DNA from: Deltaproteobacteria bacterium
GTDB taxonomy: Bacteria > UBA10199 > SBBF01
Reading direction: 5' to 3'
Length of the DNA: 7,533 nucleotides
Assembly (NCBI GenBank): GCA_016207765.1
Contig: JACQOY010000182.1
Coordinates: 1-7,533, forward strand
In this document: positions 1 to 5,290 of the stretch, piece by piece
How the letters are laid out: each line of letters begins with the position of its first letter
How positions within the stretch are numbered: position 1 is the stretch's first letter
Translations under genes and position numbers: made by a program
Notes under the pieces: generated by a model
Databases searched by the model: none
Told to the model about the DNA's origin: nothing
What the model saw: the letters and a program-made list of their open reading frames with translations, nothing else

Positions 1-13
1 ACTCACGTTTGAC

Positions 14-82
14 GTCATCCCCGTGAAAACGGGGATCCAGAAGTGTTTGAAAAGACTGGATTCCCGCTTTCGCGGGAATGAC
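14..82. repeat. REP-like palindromic repeat doublet (inverted pair)
   Basis: Two 27-nt copies of one palindrome lie head to head: 14-40, and 56-82 in inverse orientation, separated by 15 nt. Each arm folds on its own into an 8-bp stem with a GAAA tetraloop: ATCCCCGTGAAAACGGGGAT and, on the other side, ATTCCCGCGAAAGCGGGAAT. The arms differ at four positions, and all four lie in paired stem positions (C-G versus T-A and T-A versus C-G), so base pairing is kept. This is the form of REP/BIME-type intergenic repeats, and similar GTCATTCCCGCG-type palindromes are widespread in proteobacterial genomes (from memory). It lies downstream of the minus-strand VWA operon, where the first hairpin met by RNA polymerase, followed by CCAGTCTTTTC, could also slow or end transcription. 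Confidence 0.85.
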
Positions 83-133
83 AATTTCAGCCCCTTGCAG
101 ACTTTGTCAACAGACTGCTGGCGGGAACGAAAA

Positions 134-190
134 TTACTTCGTCAAATGGATTTCTTCTTCTTTGCGAAGCGATCGATGTTCAAAGTTCAT
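134..190 (-). CDS. Possible 18-codon ORF overlapping the VWA gene stop (TAATG)
   Basis: The stop codon of the VWA gene overlaps an ATG in the arrangement TAATG (192-188), a classical layout for translational coupling. The ATG opens an 18-residue reading frame, MNFEHRSLRKEEEIHLTK, closed by TAA at 136-134. The peptide is strongly charged and has no signal or membrane character. No Shine-Dalgarno motif was needed if ribosomes restart after the upstream stop. A frame this short can arise by chance, and I recognise no family, so it is a candidate only. The rest of the interval 83-133 shows no gene or clear signal. Confidence 0.2.
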   Translation of the reverse strand: MNFEHRSLRKEEEIHLTK

Positions 191-3069
191 TAAAACGGAT
201 AGGAGGTTTCCTCCGCCCCGGTTTTATCGAGCTTGACCTTCAGCCTGATTTCGGTGGTCAGGCCATTTTTCAGCAGAATCGGACGATCGGCAAACGGCGG
301 ATTCATCAGGAGCCTAAGCTGATACTCCCCCGGTCTTAAAGAATTCGGTTTACCGTCCACCGGGGCCGAGAGAACGGTTTTGTCCCCCAGAAGAAGATGA
401 AAATAACGGGTCAGCATTTCGCCTGTTTTTTCCTCAAACTCCCGCCGGTTTTTCGCCGAAAAAAAATTGCCGCCAGAGGTTTCCGCCAATTGTTTCAAGA
501 TTTGGGCATCTTTCTCCGATACCCCCCCCGGAGTAAGAACATCGATAACCGTTCCCGCCGTTTTATCGATCAAGGATCCGATGATCGAGCGGCATGAGTC
601 GGCTCCATCGGCAATAATGACAATTTTTTGGGGAGTCGGTGACCCGGGTTTTTTCTCCAGCGCCATTTTGAGCGCCTCAAAAAGGGCCGAAACCCCTTTC
701 GGTTTCTCCTTCCCCAAAAGATCGACGATTTTTCTGGCGCTGAAAGGCCCCGGTTTCACCAGCCATGAGGCATCGGAACAATCCTGTTCATGATAAGATT
801 TCTGATTCCCGAAAACCACCACCCCCACATTAGATCCGCTTAATTTCTGGATGACCGAAGCACTGTCGAACAGTTTTTTTTGCCATTCCCATTTCGACTT
901 CCCCATCCAGCCGTCCCACTGGCTGATGCTGAAATCGAGGATGAACACCACATCCTGATAATTGAGCGCCCCCCCCTTTCCCTTGGCCGCCGGTTGAACC
1001 GGTTCAACCGGCTGAGCCGGTTCACTTGGTCCCGACTGGGTCACCGAACCTTCCGGCGGCATTACCTTCAGCCGGGACTCTCCCATGAAAACCGGGGTCT
1101 GATCCGAAGAAACGATTTTCCCGCCGATTTTCCCCTCGACCTTTAAAACATAAGAGCCAAGGGAAAGATCGGCCGTGTTCCAGAGCCAGGTGTATTCTTG
1201 AGGCACCGCCCCGCCTTGCGCGGCGCCCGGCCATTCATGAATTTTTTCGTTGTCAAGAAAAAGGGTGACCGTTTCGCCGGCAGGGCCGGTGCCGAAGGAC
1301 CCCGACACCTCTATCTTTGTTTCGATGGAAACATATTCCCCAAGAGTGGGACGGACAAAATCAAGGCGCGGGAGGGAGGGCGCCTCCGTCGGTGAGCCCT
1401 CTTTACCGGCCAAGTTCCACAGCGAACCCGGATCGGGGGAAACGGTTTTTTTGGAAACCGCGGTCTCTTCCCCTTTTTTGACAGGAGGCATTTTCGGAAC
1501 GACAACCGAGAGAAGGTATAATGGGGGGCGCCGCATGCCGATCTTGTCCCGCTCTTCTTCGGAAACCGTCACCGGTTCGAGGGCCCATTGCGACAATTTT
1601 TTTTCTTCCATCCCCTCCGGGGACCCCCCTTCGGGGACTGCTTCGCTGTGCTTCGCCGTCGACACCTCAAAATCCGACTGGGTCAGGAAAAAAACCGGGA
1701 ACCCGTCAAGATTGTGGACTGAGAGATAATATTTGGAGGTTTCGGAAGGCTTGGAGACTTTCTCTTTAAGTTCCATCCGGTATCTCGCAACCGTATCTTT
1801 TTCCCGAAAGAGGTCGAAATCGGCTGTTTTTACTTCCAGCAGACGACCATCAACCCCCCGACCTTGCTCGGGGCTGACAGGGGTTTGCACAAGACCAACC
1901 CCCCGCCTCTCTTCCAGAAAAAAAGAAAGCAGAGTCGGGACCCCGTTTTTCTGCATGACGATCCAGCCCATGGCCGCTGAAAAGAGAAGAATCAGAAGAT
2001 TAAGGCCGATCCAGCTGACGGCACCCCGCCACGGGGCGGCACCGGCACCAGCCCTGCTGGCGGCCCTGGCGGGCGACCGTCCTTTCTTGAAATTGACGGG
2101 GAGAAAAAAAGCCCCAAGGCTGAAAAGGAAAAAGAGGGGGATAAAAACAGCCTGCGCCACAAACACCGGCTGGATAAAAACAACCGGAAGAGATTTGAAT
2201 ATTCCGGTTCCCAACCAGGCCGCCTCGAGGGCGATTCCCTCCAGCCGGTTGACGGCAAAACCCGAAAGTCCGTAAGCCGCAAGAACAAAAAAAATCCCCT
2301 TTAAAATCCTTGAACGGGGATAAACAAAAAGAATGAGAACCAGCTCAAGGCCAAGAATTCCGATCCAGACATGATTGAAAACAAAAGCCGGCGCCCTTCC
2401 TATCAGGGTGAAAAAAGAGGGATCTGTTGTCGGATGAAAAAAAACATGAAACCCCAGGAGTCCAAGGATTCCCAGTAGCGGAAAGCCGGCAAACCAGGCG
2501 GGATGACGCCGAAAAACAACCGACAAAAGGGCCAAAACAAGGGCCCCTCCGGCCACCCCTAAAACGGCACCCACTGCGGGATCGGTTCCGGCCCCTTCAT
2601 AGGCCTTAAAAAAACTTCGAAAAAGAAGATAATGAAGCCAACCCCCTGCGGCGGCGATGAGGAGACGCGAAAAAAGAAAGAGAATCCGGCTTAACCCTTT
2701 TGCATCCGGATCGGGGGTCCAGATTCCGGAATACCGGCTGAGCCGGCTGAGCCGGTTCAACCGGCCGACCCGCTTGACCCGATTGAAAGCCCGACCAAAA
2801 AAGGAAGACGGAACCTCCTTATTGTCCGATTCAGCCTCCGTTTTGACACGGATTTCCGTTTTGGTCGGTTCGCGGCCAAGACCCCCACGGGCATCGATAT
2901 CCATCCGTGTTTTGTCGAGTTCCGAAGGGAGATCTGGATTTTCCGCCGCCCCCTCCGGCGAAGTCACCCCCTCCGGGGACTTCGCCGACTGAGGGGAATC
3001 TGCTCCACTCCGTGAACCTCGGAGAGGTTCGCCGTGCTTCGCCGCTGTTTTCTCTTCTTTTTCAGCCAT
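190..3069 (-). CDS. Polytopic membrane protein with extracytoplasmic VWA domain, 959 aa
   Basis: Unrecognised as a named gene; the architecture can be read. Residues 1-120 are a charged, disordered cytoplasmic tail with the motif DKTRMDIDA (52-60) and a basic R-L-S/N tripeptide run (94-112). About seven membrane spans follow, near 127-150, 166-186, 192-212, 232-250, 256-274, 296-325 and 351-372; an odd number and positive-inside loops put the C-terminal part outside. Residues 570-665 look like a beta-sandwich. A Pro/Ala linker (678-700) leads to a VWA domain (705-892) with a metal site D712-x-S714-x-S716, S794 in the usual Thr position, and D821-G822. C764 and C826 are the only cysteines and sit where a disulfide is common in this VWA subfamily. 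A beta segment (897-948) ends the protein. The start ATG is fixed by an upstream in-frame stop at 3084-3082, but no clear Shine-Dalgarno is seen. It probably follows the 93-aa gene in one operon (29-bp gap). A protein-protein or adhesion/sensing role is inference. Confidence 0.85.
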   Translation of the reverse strand: MAEKEEKTAAKHGEPLRGSRSGADSPQSAKSPEGVTSPEGAAENPDLPSELDKTRMDIDARGGLGREPTKTEIRVKTEAESDNKEVPSSFFGRAFNRVKRVGRLNRLSRLSRYSGIWTPDPDAKGLSRILFLFSRLLIAAAGGWLHYLLFRSFFKAYEGAGTDPAVGAVLGVAGGALVLALLSVVFRRHPAWFAGFPLLGILGLLGFHVFFHPTTDPSFFTLIGRAPAFVFNHVWIGILGLELVLILFVYPRSRILKGIFFVLAAYGLSGFAVNRLEGIALEAAWLGTGIFKSLPVVFIQPVFVAQAVFIPLFFLFSLGAFFLPVNFKKGRSPARAASRAGAGAAPWRGAVSWIGLNLLILLFSAAMGWIVMQKNGVPTLLSFFLEERRGVGLVQTPVSPEQGRGVDGRLLEVKTADFDLFREKDTVARYRMELKEKVSKPSETSKYYLSVHNLDGFPVFFLTQSDFEVSTAKHSEAVPEGGSPEGMEEKKLSQWALEPVTVSEEERDKIGMRRPPLYLLSVVVPKMPPVKKGEETAVSKKTVSPDPGSLWNLAGKEGSPTEAPSLPRLDFVRPTLGEYVSIETKIEVSGSFGTGPAGETVTLFLDNEKIHEWPGAAQGGAVPQEYTWLWNTADLSLGSYVLKVEGKIGGKIVSSDQTPVFMGESRLKVMPPEGSVTQSGPSEPAQPVEPVQPAAKGKGGALNYQDVVFILDFSISQWDGWMGKSKWEWQKKLFDSASVIQKLSGSNVGVVVFGNQKSYHEQDCSDASWLVKPGPFSARKIVDLLGKEKPKGVSALFEALKMALEKKPGSPTPQKIVIIADGADSCRSIIGSLIDKTAGTVIDVLTPGGVSEKDAQILKQLAETSGGNFFSAKNRREFEEKTGEMLTRYFHLLLGDKTVLSAPVDGKPNSLRPGEYQLRLLMNPPFADRPILLKNGLTTEIRLKVKLDKTGAEETSYPF
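990..1025. repeat. 9-bp tandem repeat CCGGYTSAR, four units, inside the VWA gene
   Basis: Units are CCGGTTGAA, CCGGTTCAA, CCGGCTGAG and CCGGTTCAC. The first 22 bp (990-1011) are a perfect palindrome. In the VWA reading frame it encodes the linker EPAQPVEPVQP before the VWA domain. A sister array of the same unit at 2734-2787 is read in another frame. Confidence 0.8.
1276..1293 (-). repeat. 18-bp hairpin repeat, copy in the VWA gene (beta-domain)
   Basis: On the minus strand this reads GGCACCGGCCCTGCCGGC, identical over 18 nt to the polA copy at 5471-5488 but in opposite orientation. It folds as a 5-bp stem CCGGC/GCCGG with a CCT loop. Here it is read in the sense direction as G-T-G-P-A-G (residues 593-598). 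Confidence 0.65.
1612..1658. repeat. Hairpin plus 17-bp box, copy A (VWA gene)
   Basis: Two short hairpins, CCCC-TCC-GGGG (1612-1622) and CCCC-TTC-GGGG (1626-1636), are followed by the box TTCGCTGTGCTTCGCCG (1642-1658). The box recurs with one change at 3028-3044. It encodes AKHSEAVPEGGSPEG in the outside part. Confidence 0.55.
2020..2065 (+). repeat. 18-bp hairpin repeats, two units in the VWA gene (membrane-loop)
   Basis: Unit one, GGCACCCCGCCACGGGGC (2020-2037), has stem CCCCG/CGGGG and a CCA loop. After GGCACC comes unit two, GGCACCAGCCCTGCTGGC (2044-2061), with stem CCAGC/GCTGG and a CCT loop. Over 2041-2065 it matches polA 5468-5492 at 23 of 25 positions, and the two differences form one compensated stem pair (A-T versus G-C). 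It is read antisense as A-S-R-A-G-A (337-342), in the cytoplasmic loop between membrane spans six and seven. Confidence 0.7.
2734..2787. repeat. 9-bp tandem repeat CCGGYTSAR, six units, inside the VWA gene
   Basis: Units run CCGGCTGAG twice, CCGGTTCAA, then the degenerate CCGGCCGAC, CCGCTTGAC and CCGATTGAA. It encodes the basic run RVGRLNRLSRLSR in the cytoplasmic tail. The 17-mer CCGGCTGAGCCGGTTCA (2743-2759) is identical to 1008-1024 in the other array. Confidence 0.8.
2957..3044. repeat. Hairpins plus 17-bp box, copy B (5' end of the VWA gene)
   Basis: Hairpins are GGCGAAGTC/GACTTCGCC (2957-2965 with 2978-2986, a 9-bp stem) and GAACCTC-GGA-GAGGTTC (3014-3030). The second runs into TTCGCCGTGCTTCGCCG (3028-3044), 16 of 17 identical to the box at 1642-1658. 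It encodes AKHGEPLRG and SPEG repeats in the N-terminal tail. Confidence 0.55.
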
Positions 3070-3098
3070 TCGGGGAAAACATTACAAGAGGTGAGAAC

Positions 3099-3380
3099 TC
3101 ATCCTTTTTTTCCAAAAAGTTTTCCAAGCCGTTCCTTAAGCGATCTCTTTTTCTTCAGCAGATCGTCCACCGATTCCTGGGAAACCGACCCGGTCTGGGG
3201 GACCGACTTGGCCTCCCCCGAAGGGGTTCCTTCGCGGGGGGACATCCCTTTTCCTCCCTTCTCCTTATCGCGAAATTGGGAGGCATCGATATCCATCATG
3301 GTTTTCCCCATTTCTTCCTCCCCTTCTTCGGGAAGCGGCTGGGGGAGCGAAACTTTTTCCGTTTTGTCGGCATCCATCAT
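3099..3380 (-). CDS. Small soluble Lys/Glu-rich protein with KTMMDIDA motif, 93 aa
   Basis: No known family is recognised. The protein has an acidic N-terminal part (PEEGEEEMG), then KTMMDIDASQF (residues 26-36), a Ser/Pro/Gly linker, and a basic amphipathic C-terminal helix (VDDLLKKKRSLKERLGKLF). The MDIDA motif also occurs in the tail of the downstream membrane protein (DKTRMDIDA), and the first residues MDADKT echo it again, so the two proteins share a short linear motif in spite of unrelated bulk sequence. No signal peptide or membrane span. Two adjacent ATGs exist at 3380 and 3377; AGAGG (3387-3383) lies 2 nt before the first and 5 nt before the second, so initiation at 3377 is at least as likely. 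First gene of a probable operon with the VWA gene, divergent from the FHA gene. Role as a phospho-target or adaptor is inference. Confidence 0.7.
   Translation of the reverse strand: MMDADKTEKVSLPQPLPEEGEEEMGKTMMDIDASQFRDKEKGGKGMSPREGTPSGEAKSVPQTGSVSQESVDDLLKKKRSLKERLGKLFGKKG
3191..3240. repeat. Two intragenic hairpins in the 93-aa gene
   Basis: CGGTC-TGGGG-GACCG (3191-3205) and a 10-bp stem CCCCCGAAGG/CCTTCGCGGGGG with one bulged C and a GGTT loop (3215-3240). They lie in the disordered Ser/Pro/Gly linker. They have no T-run and are not terminators. They fit the habit of this locus to carry palindromes in linker codons. Confidence 0.5.
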
Positions 3381-3403
3381 GACCTCTTATTATGACAGCC
3401 GTA

Positions 3404-3432
3404 TTGACAAAGGCAAAGCTTAAATTTAACCT
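3404..3432 (+). promoter_or_regulatory. Candidate sigma-70 promoter of the FHA gene
   Basis: A perfect TTGACA (3404-3409) is followed after 17 bp by TAACCT (3427-3432), which keeps the key T1, A2 and T6 of the -10 box. This would start transcription near 3439 and leave a leader of about 60 nt. It lies in the 121-bp divergent region 3381-3501, which also contains the 10-bp palindrome TTAAATTTAA (3420-3429). For the opposite operon, the best -10-like string is CATAAT (3394-3389) with TTGCCT 16 bp upstream, but that would start almost at the ATG, so the minus promoter remains open. Confidence 0.5.
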
Positions 3433-3450
3433 TTTGTTTTACGACTTCTT

Positions 3451-3467
3451 TGCAATGAAATATTGCA
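3451..3467 (+). promoter_or_regulatory. Dyad/hairpin in the divergent control region
   Basis: TGCAAT (3451-3456) and ATTGCA (3462-3467) form a perfect 6-bp inverted repeat with a GAAAT centre. It lies in the predicted 5' leader of the FHA gene, about 20 nt before the ribosome binding site, and upstream of the opposite operon. It could be an operator half-site pair or a small leader hairpin. The sequence cannot decide between these, and a chance dyad is possible in this A+T-richer stretch. Confidence 0.3.
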
Positions 3468-3486
3468 TCTTTTCGGTGAATTGGGT

Positions 3487-3492
3487 AAGGGG
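3487..3492 (+). promoter_or_regulatory. Ribosome binding site deciding the FHA gene start
   Basis: AAGGGG sits 9 nt before the ATG at 3502 but only 3 nt before the ATG at 3496. An upstream in-frame TTG at 3463 has no comparable Shine-Dalgarno and lies within the hairpin region. Spacing therefore favours 3502 (MDDNAGNPKK). Confidence 0.55.
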
Positions 3493-3501
3493 TTCATGAG
3501 T

Positions 3502-5223
3502 ATGGACGACAATGCCGGTAATCCAAAAAAATCATCGTTGCGGAAAAAAGTTGTCGACCTGAAGGCTGTTGCGGCCCTTCTGGAAGACAGCGACGGCTCC
3601 AAACTTCCCGACGCAACCGCCAAGGGAAGAGAGGATCTCCCCAAGAGGGGCCCTTTTGGAACCCCGAGTCAGTCCAGGTCCACGGGACCGGCCGGGCCTC
3701 CGGCACCCCGCCACGGGGCGGCACCGGGCCTGCCGACGGCACCGGGCCTCCCGGTTTTTCAGCCGAATGAAGAATTGATCCAGGCGACGGCCCGCATTAA
3801 AAGCCAACGCGATCTGATCAAGAAAAGATGCCAGAAAATGGAGCAGAGCCGCGACAAGGTTTCAAAAAGTGTTTTTGACAAGGTCTACCGCGACTACGCC
3901 ATGCAACTTGACACGATCAACAAACTCTTCAACGAAAAAAAAGAGCAGTTGAACAGGGAATTGAAAAATTTCTACACCCTTCGCGAAAAACAGGACCTCG
4001 ACGTCAGCCGGCATCGGGAAATTCTGGAAGAGGCCCGTTTTCGCCATTTTCTGGATGAATACAGCGAGGAGCAGTACAAGGAAGTGGAGGAATACGAAAC
4101 AAGGGAAATCCAGCATTTGCAAAGCGAGCTGGCCCAGATTCAATCGTATATAAAGGTTCATGAGGAGCTTTTCGATCCGGAAGATCTCGGGTTTTCTTCC
4201 CACGCCGCCGTTCCGCAACAGGAAATGAGAAGACCTTCTTCCCCCTTATGGACATCCCGACAGACTCCTCAGGCCGCGCAGACTCCACAGGCCCCTCAAT
4301 CAACCGTTATGCGACCGACCGGTGCGACAACGGCTCCCTTTGCTCCTTCTCCTGTTCCGGTCAAACCGATCGAGGAATGGGCCGAAAAAACCCCGCTTCC
4401 TGTTGGAAGCAGTCCCCCTGCAAGGAACGTTGTTCCCGACAAGGAGGTTTTGGCCCCTGAGGCCCGAATTCTCCCCTCAACCGAACCCCATGAAGATTTT
4501 GATCTGGTCATGCCGCCGGAAGAAGAAGGATATTTTACCGGTGAAGGGGGGATTCCCCCGCCAACCTCCGGAACTTCACCGGGAGGAATTTCTTCGGGGA
4601 GAATATCTCAGCCGGCGGCACCGGGCCTCCCGGAACAGGCATCATTCGCAACGCAACCGGAAACCAGGCCTTCTCCCTACAAGCCGCAGTCAACGCAGGA
4701 AATCGCCCCGAAAAAATTTTCCGGGGGACCCCAACCCTCGTCTCCGTCGGCGCCGGAATCGATCTTCGATATTCTGGAGGGGATTCCGGTCGAATCAGAA
4801 GTTTCGGCAACAGAACCAAAGGGACGGCTTTCGGGAGAAACGAGGGAAAGCGCCCCAAGGACCGGCGGCGGGCCGGCGCCTGAGGTTGTTGCCGCAACCC
4901 CTTTTCCGGAGACTCAAGGCCCCTCTTCAGCCGCCTCCCAGTATAAACTGGTGCTTATCGAGGGGGATGCGGAGCCGAGCGAGTTTCAAATGAAGGACAA
5001 TGTTTCCATCGGCCGATCGCCCTCCAACGATCTGGTGCTCAAAGCCGCCCGGGTTTCCCGCCAACATGCGGCCATCAACAAATACAAGGATCAATACATC
5101 ATCATCGATCTCAAGAGTTCCAACGGGGTTTACGTGAACGGCAGGAAGTGCGACGAACACACCTTGCAGGACGGGGATCAGATTTCCATCGGCGGCTACA
5201 AATTCGCGTTTCAGAAAATCTAG
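3502..5223 (+). CDS. Coiled-coil protein with C-terminal FHA domain, 573 aa
   Basis: Cytoplasmic by appearance: no signal peptide or membrane span. Counting from the ATG at 3502: residues 1-60 are charged; 65-87 form a Pro/Gly/Ala linker carrying three tandem 18-bp repeat units; 88-222 are a long, highly charged helical coiled coil (for example QLNRELKNFYTLREKQDLD); 237-472 are a Pro/Ser/Gln-rich disordered linker; and 480-573 are a forkhead-associated domain. All FHA hallmark residues are present: G504-R505 (SIGRS), S519-R520-x-H522 (SRQH), N541-G542 (SSNG) and N546-G547 (VNG). FHA domains bind phosphothreonine peptides, often downstream of Ser/Thr kinases. The coiled coil suggests self-association. 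The divergent operon encodes two proteins with T-x-x-D motifs that are possible ligands. The start could be 13 codons earlier at TTG 3463 (586 aa). The FHA assignment is firm; the pathway is inferred. Confidence 0.9.
   Translation: MDDNAGNPKKSSLRKKVVDLKAVAALLEDSDGSKLPDATAKGREDLPKRGPFGTPSQSRSTGPAGPPAPRHGAAPGLPTAPGLPVFQPNEELIQATARIKSQRDLIKKRCQKMEQSRDKVSKSVFDKVYRDYAMQLDTINKLFNEKKEQLNRELKNFYTLREKQDLDVSRHREILEEARFRHFLDEYSEEQYKEVEEYETREIQHLQSELAQIQSYIKVHEELFDPEDLGFSSHAAVPQQEMRRPSSPLWTSRQTPQAAQTPQAPQSTVMRPTGATTAPFAPSPVPVKPIEEWAEKTPLPVGSSPPARNVVPDKEVLAPEARILPSTEPHEDFDLVMPPEEEGYFTGEGGIPPPTSGTSPGGISSGRISQPAAPGLPEQASFATQPETRPSPYKPQSTQEIAPKKFSGGPQPSSPSAPESIFDILEGIPVESEVSATEPKGRLSGETRESAPRTGGGPAPEVVAATPFPETQGPSSAASQYKLVLIEGDAEPSEFQMKDNVSIGRSPSNDLVLKAARVSRQHAAINKYKDQYIIIDLKSSNGVYVNGRKCDEHTLQDGDQISIGGYKFAFQKI
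3702..3755 (+). repeat. Array of three contiguous 18-bp hairpin repeats in the FHA gene
   Basis: Units at 3702-3719 (GGCACCCCGCCACGGGGC), 3720-3737 (GGCACCGGGCCTGCCGAC) and 3738-3755 (GGCACCGGGCCTCCCGGT) follow each other without a gap. The first 26 bp are identical to 2020-2045 in the VWA gene. A degenerate relative (CCGG-GCCT-CCGG) precedes at 3693-3704. It is read as APRHGA-APGLPT-APGLPV. Confidence 0.75.
4617..4634 (+). repeat. 18-bp hairpin repeat, single copy in the FHA linker
   Basis: GGCACCGGGCCTCCCGGA repeats the unit at 3738-3755 with one final base changed (18 bp of identity if counted from 4616 and 3737). Stem CCGGG/CCCGG, loop CCT. It lies in the Pro/Ser-rich linker and is read as A-P-G-L-P. 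Confidence 0.6.
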
Positions 5224-5290
5224 ATTCTTGCTTTGAAGCAAACCGACGTTTGAAGGTCCATTCGGACCATTTGGTTGGCGGCCCTGCCGC
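5224..5290. terminator. Convergent intergenic spacer with three small hairpins
   Basis: The FHA gene and polA end face to face here. Three inverted repeats are visible: TTGCTT/AAGCAA (5228-5241), GGTCC-ATTC-GGACC (5255-5268) and GGCGG-CCCTG-CCGCC (5277-5291, touching the polA stop). None is followed by a good T-run in either direction; the second has only ATTT after it on the plus strand. They may jointly act as a weak bidirectional terminator or a transcript-end stabiliser. The third shares the core GGCCCTGCCG with the 18-bp repeat family. Confidence 0.35.

Noticed and set aside
840..1025. Minus-strand frame reading NRLSRLNRFNRR in the same region as the VWA linker
   Set aside because: It is the alternative frame of the 9-bp repeat; the VWA frame runs through an intact metal-site domain, so this is not a separate gene. 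It is only of interest as evidence of the two-frame repeat.
1733..2275. 180-codon plus-strand frame opposite the membrane spans of the VWA gene
   Set aside because: It is the antisense of hydrophobic codons, lacks a ribosome binding site and has no family features.
3215..3240. Rho-independent terminator inside the 93-aa gene
   Set aside because: The stem is strong but no U-run follows on either strand, and it lies within a continuous reading frame.
2907..3395. 162-codon plus-strand frame covering the 93-aa gene and the VWA start
   Set aside because: Antisense frame rich in Phe/Ser/Pro; the minus-strand genes share a motif and have better start signals.
3389..3416. TTGCCT-N16-CATAAT as a promoter for the minus-strand operon
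   Set aside because: Transcription would begin about at the ATG and leave out the AGAGG ribosome binding site; not supported as the main promoter.
3702..3755. CRISPR-like array
   Set aside because: Units abut without spacers, are 18 bp, and lie in frame inside a coding linker; no cas gene is near.
4322..4993. 223-codon plus-strand frame overlapping the FHA gene
   Set aside because: Arg/Pro-rich, low-complexity translation with no domain, fully inside a gene with a recognisable FHA domain in another frame; a shadow of G+C-rich codons.
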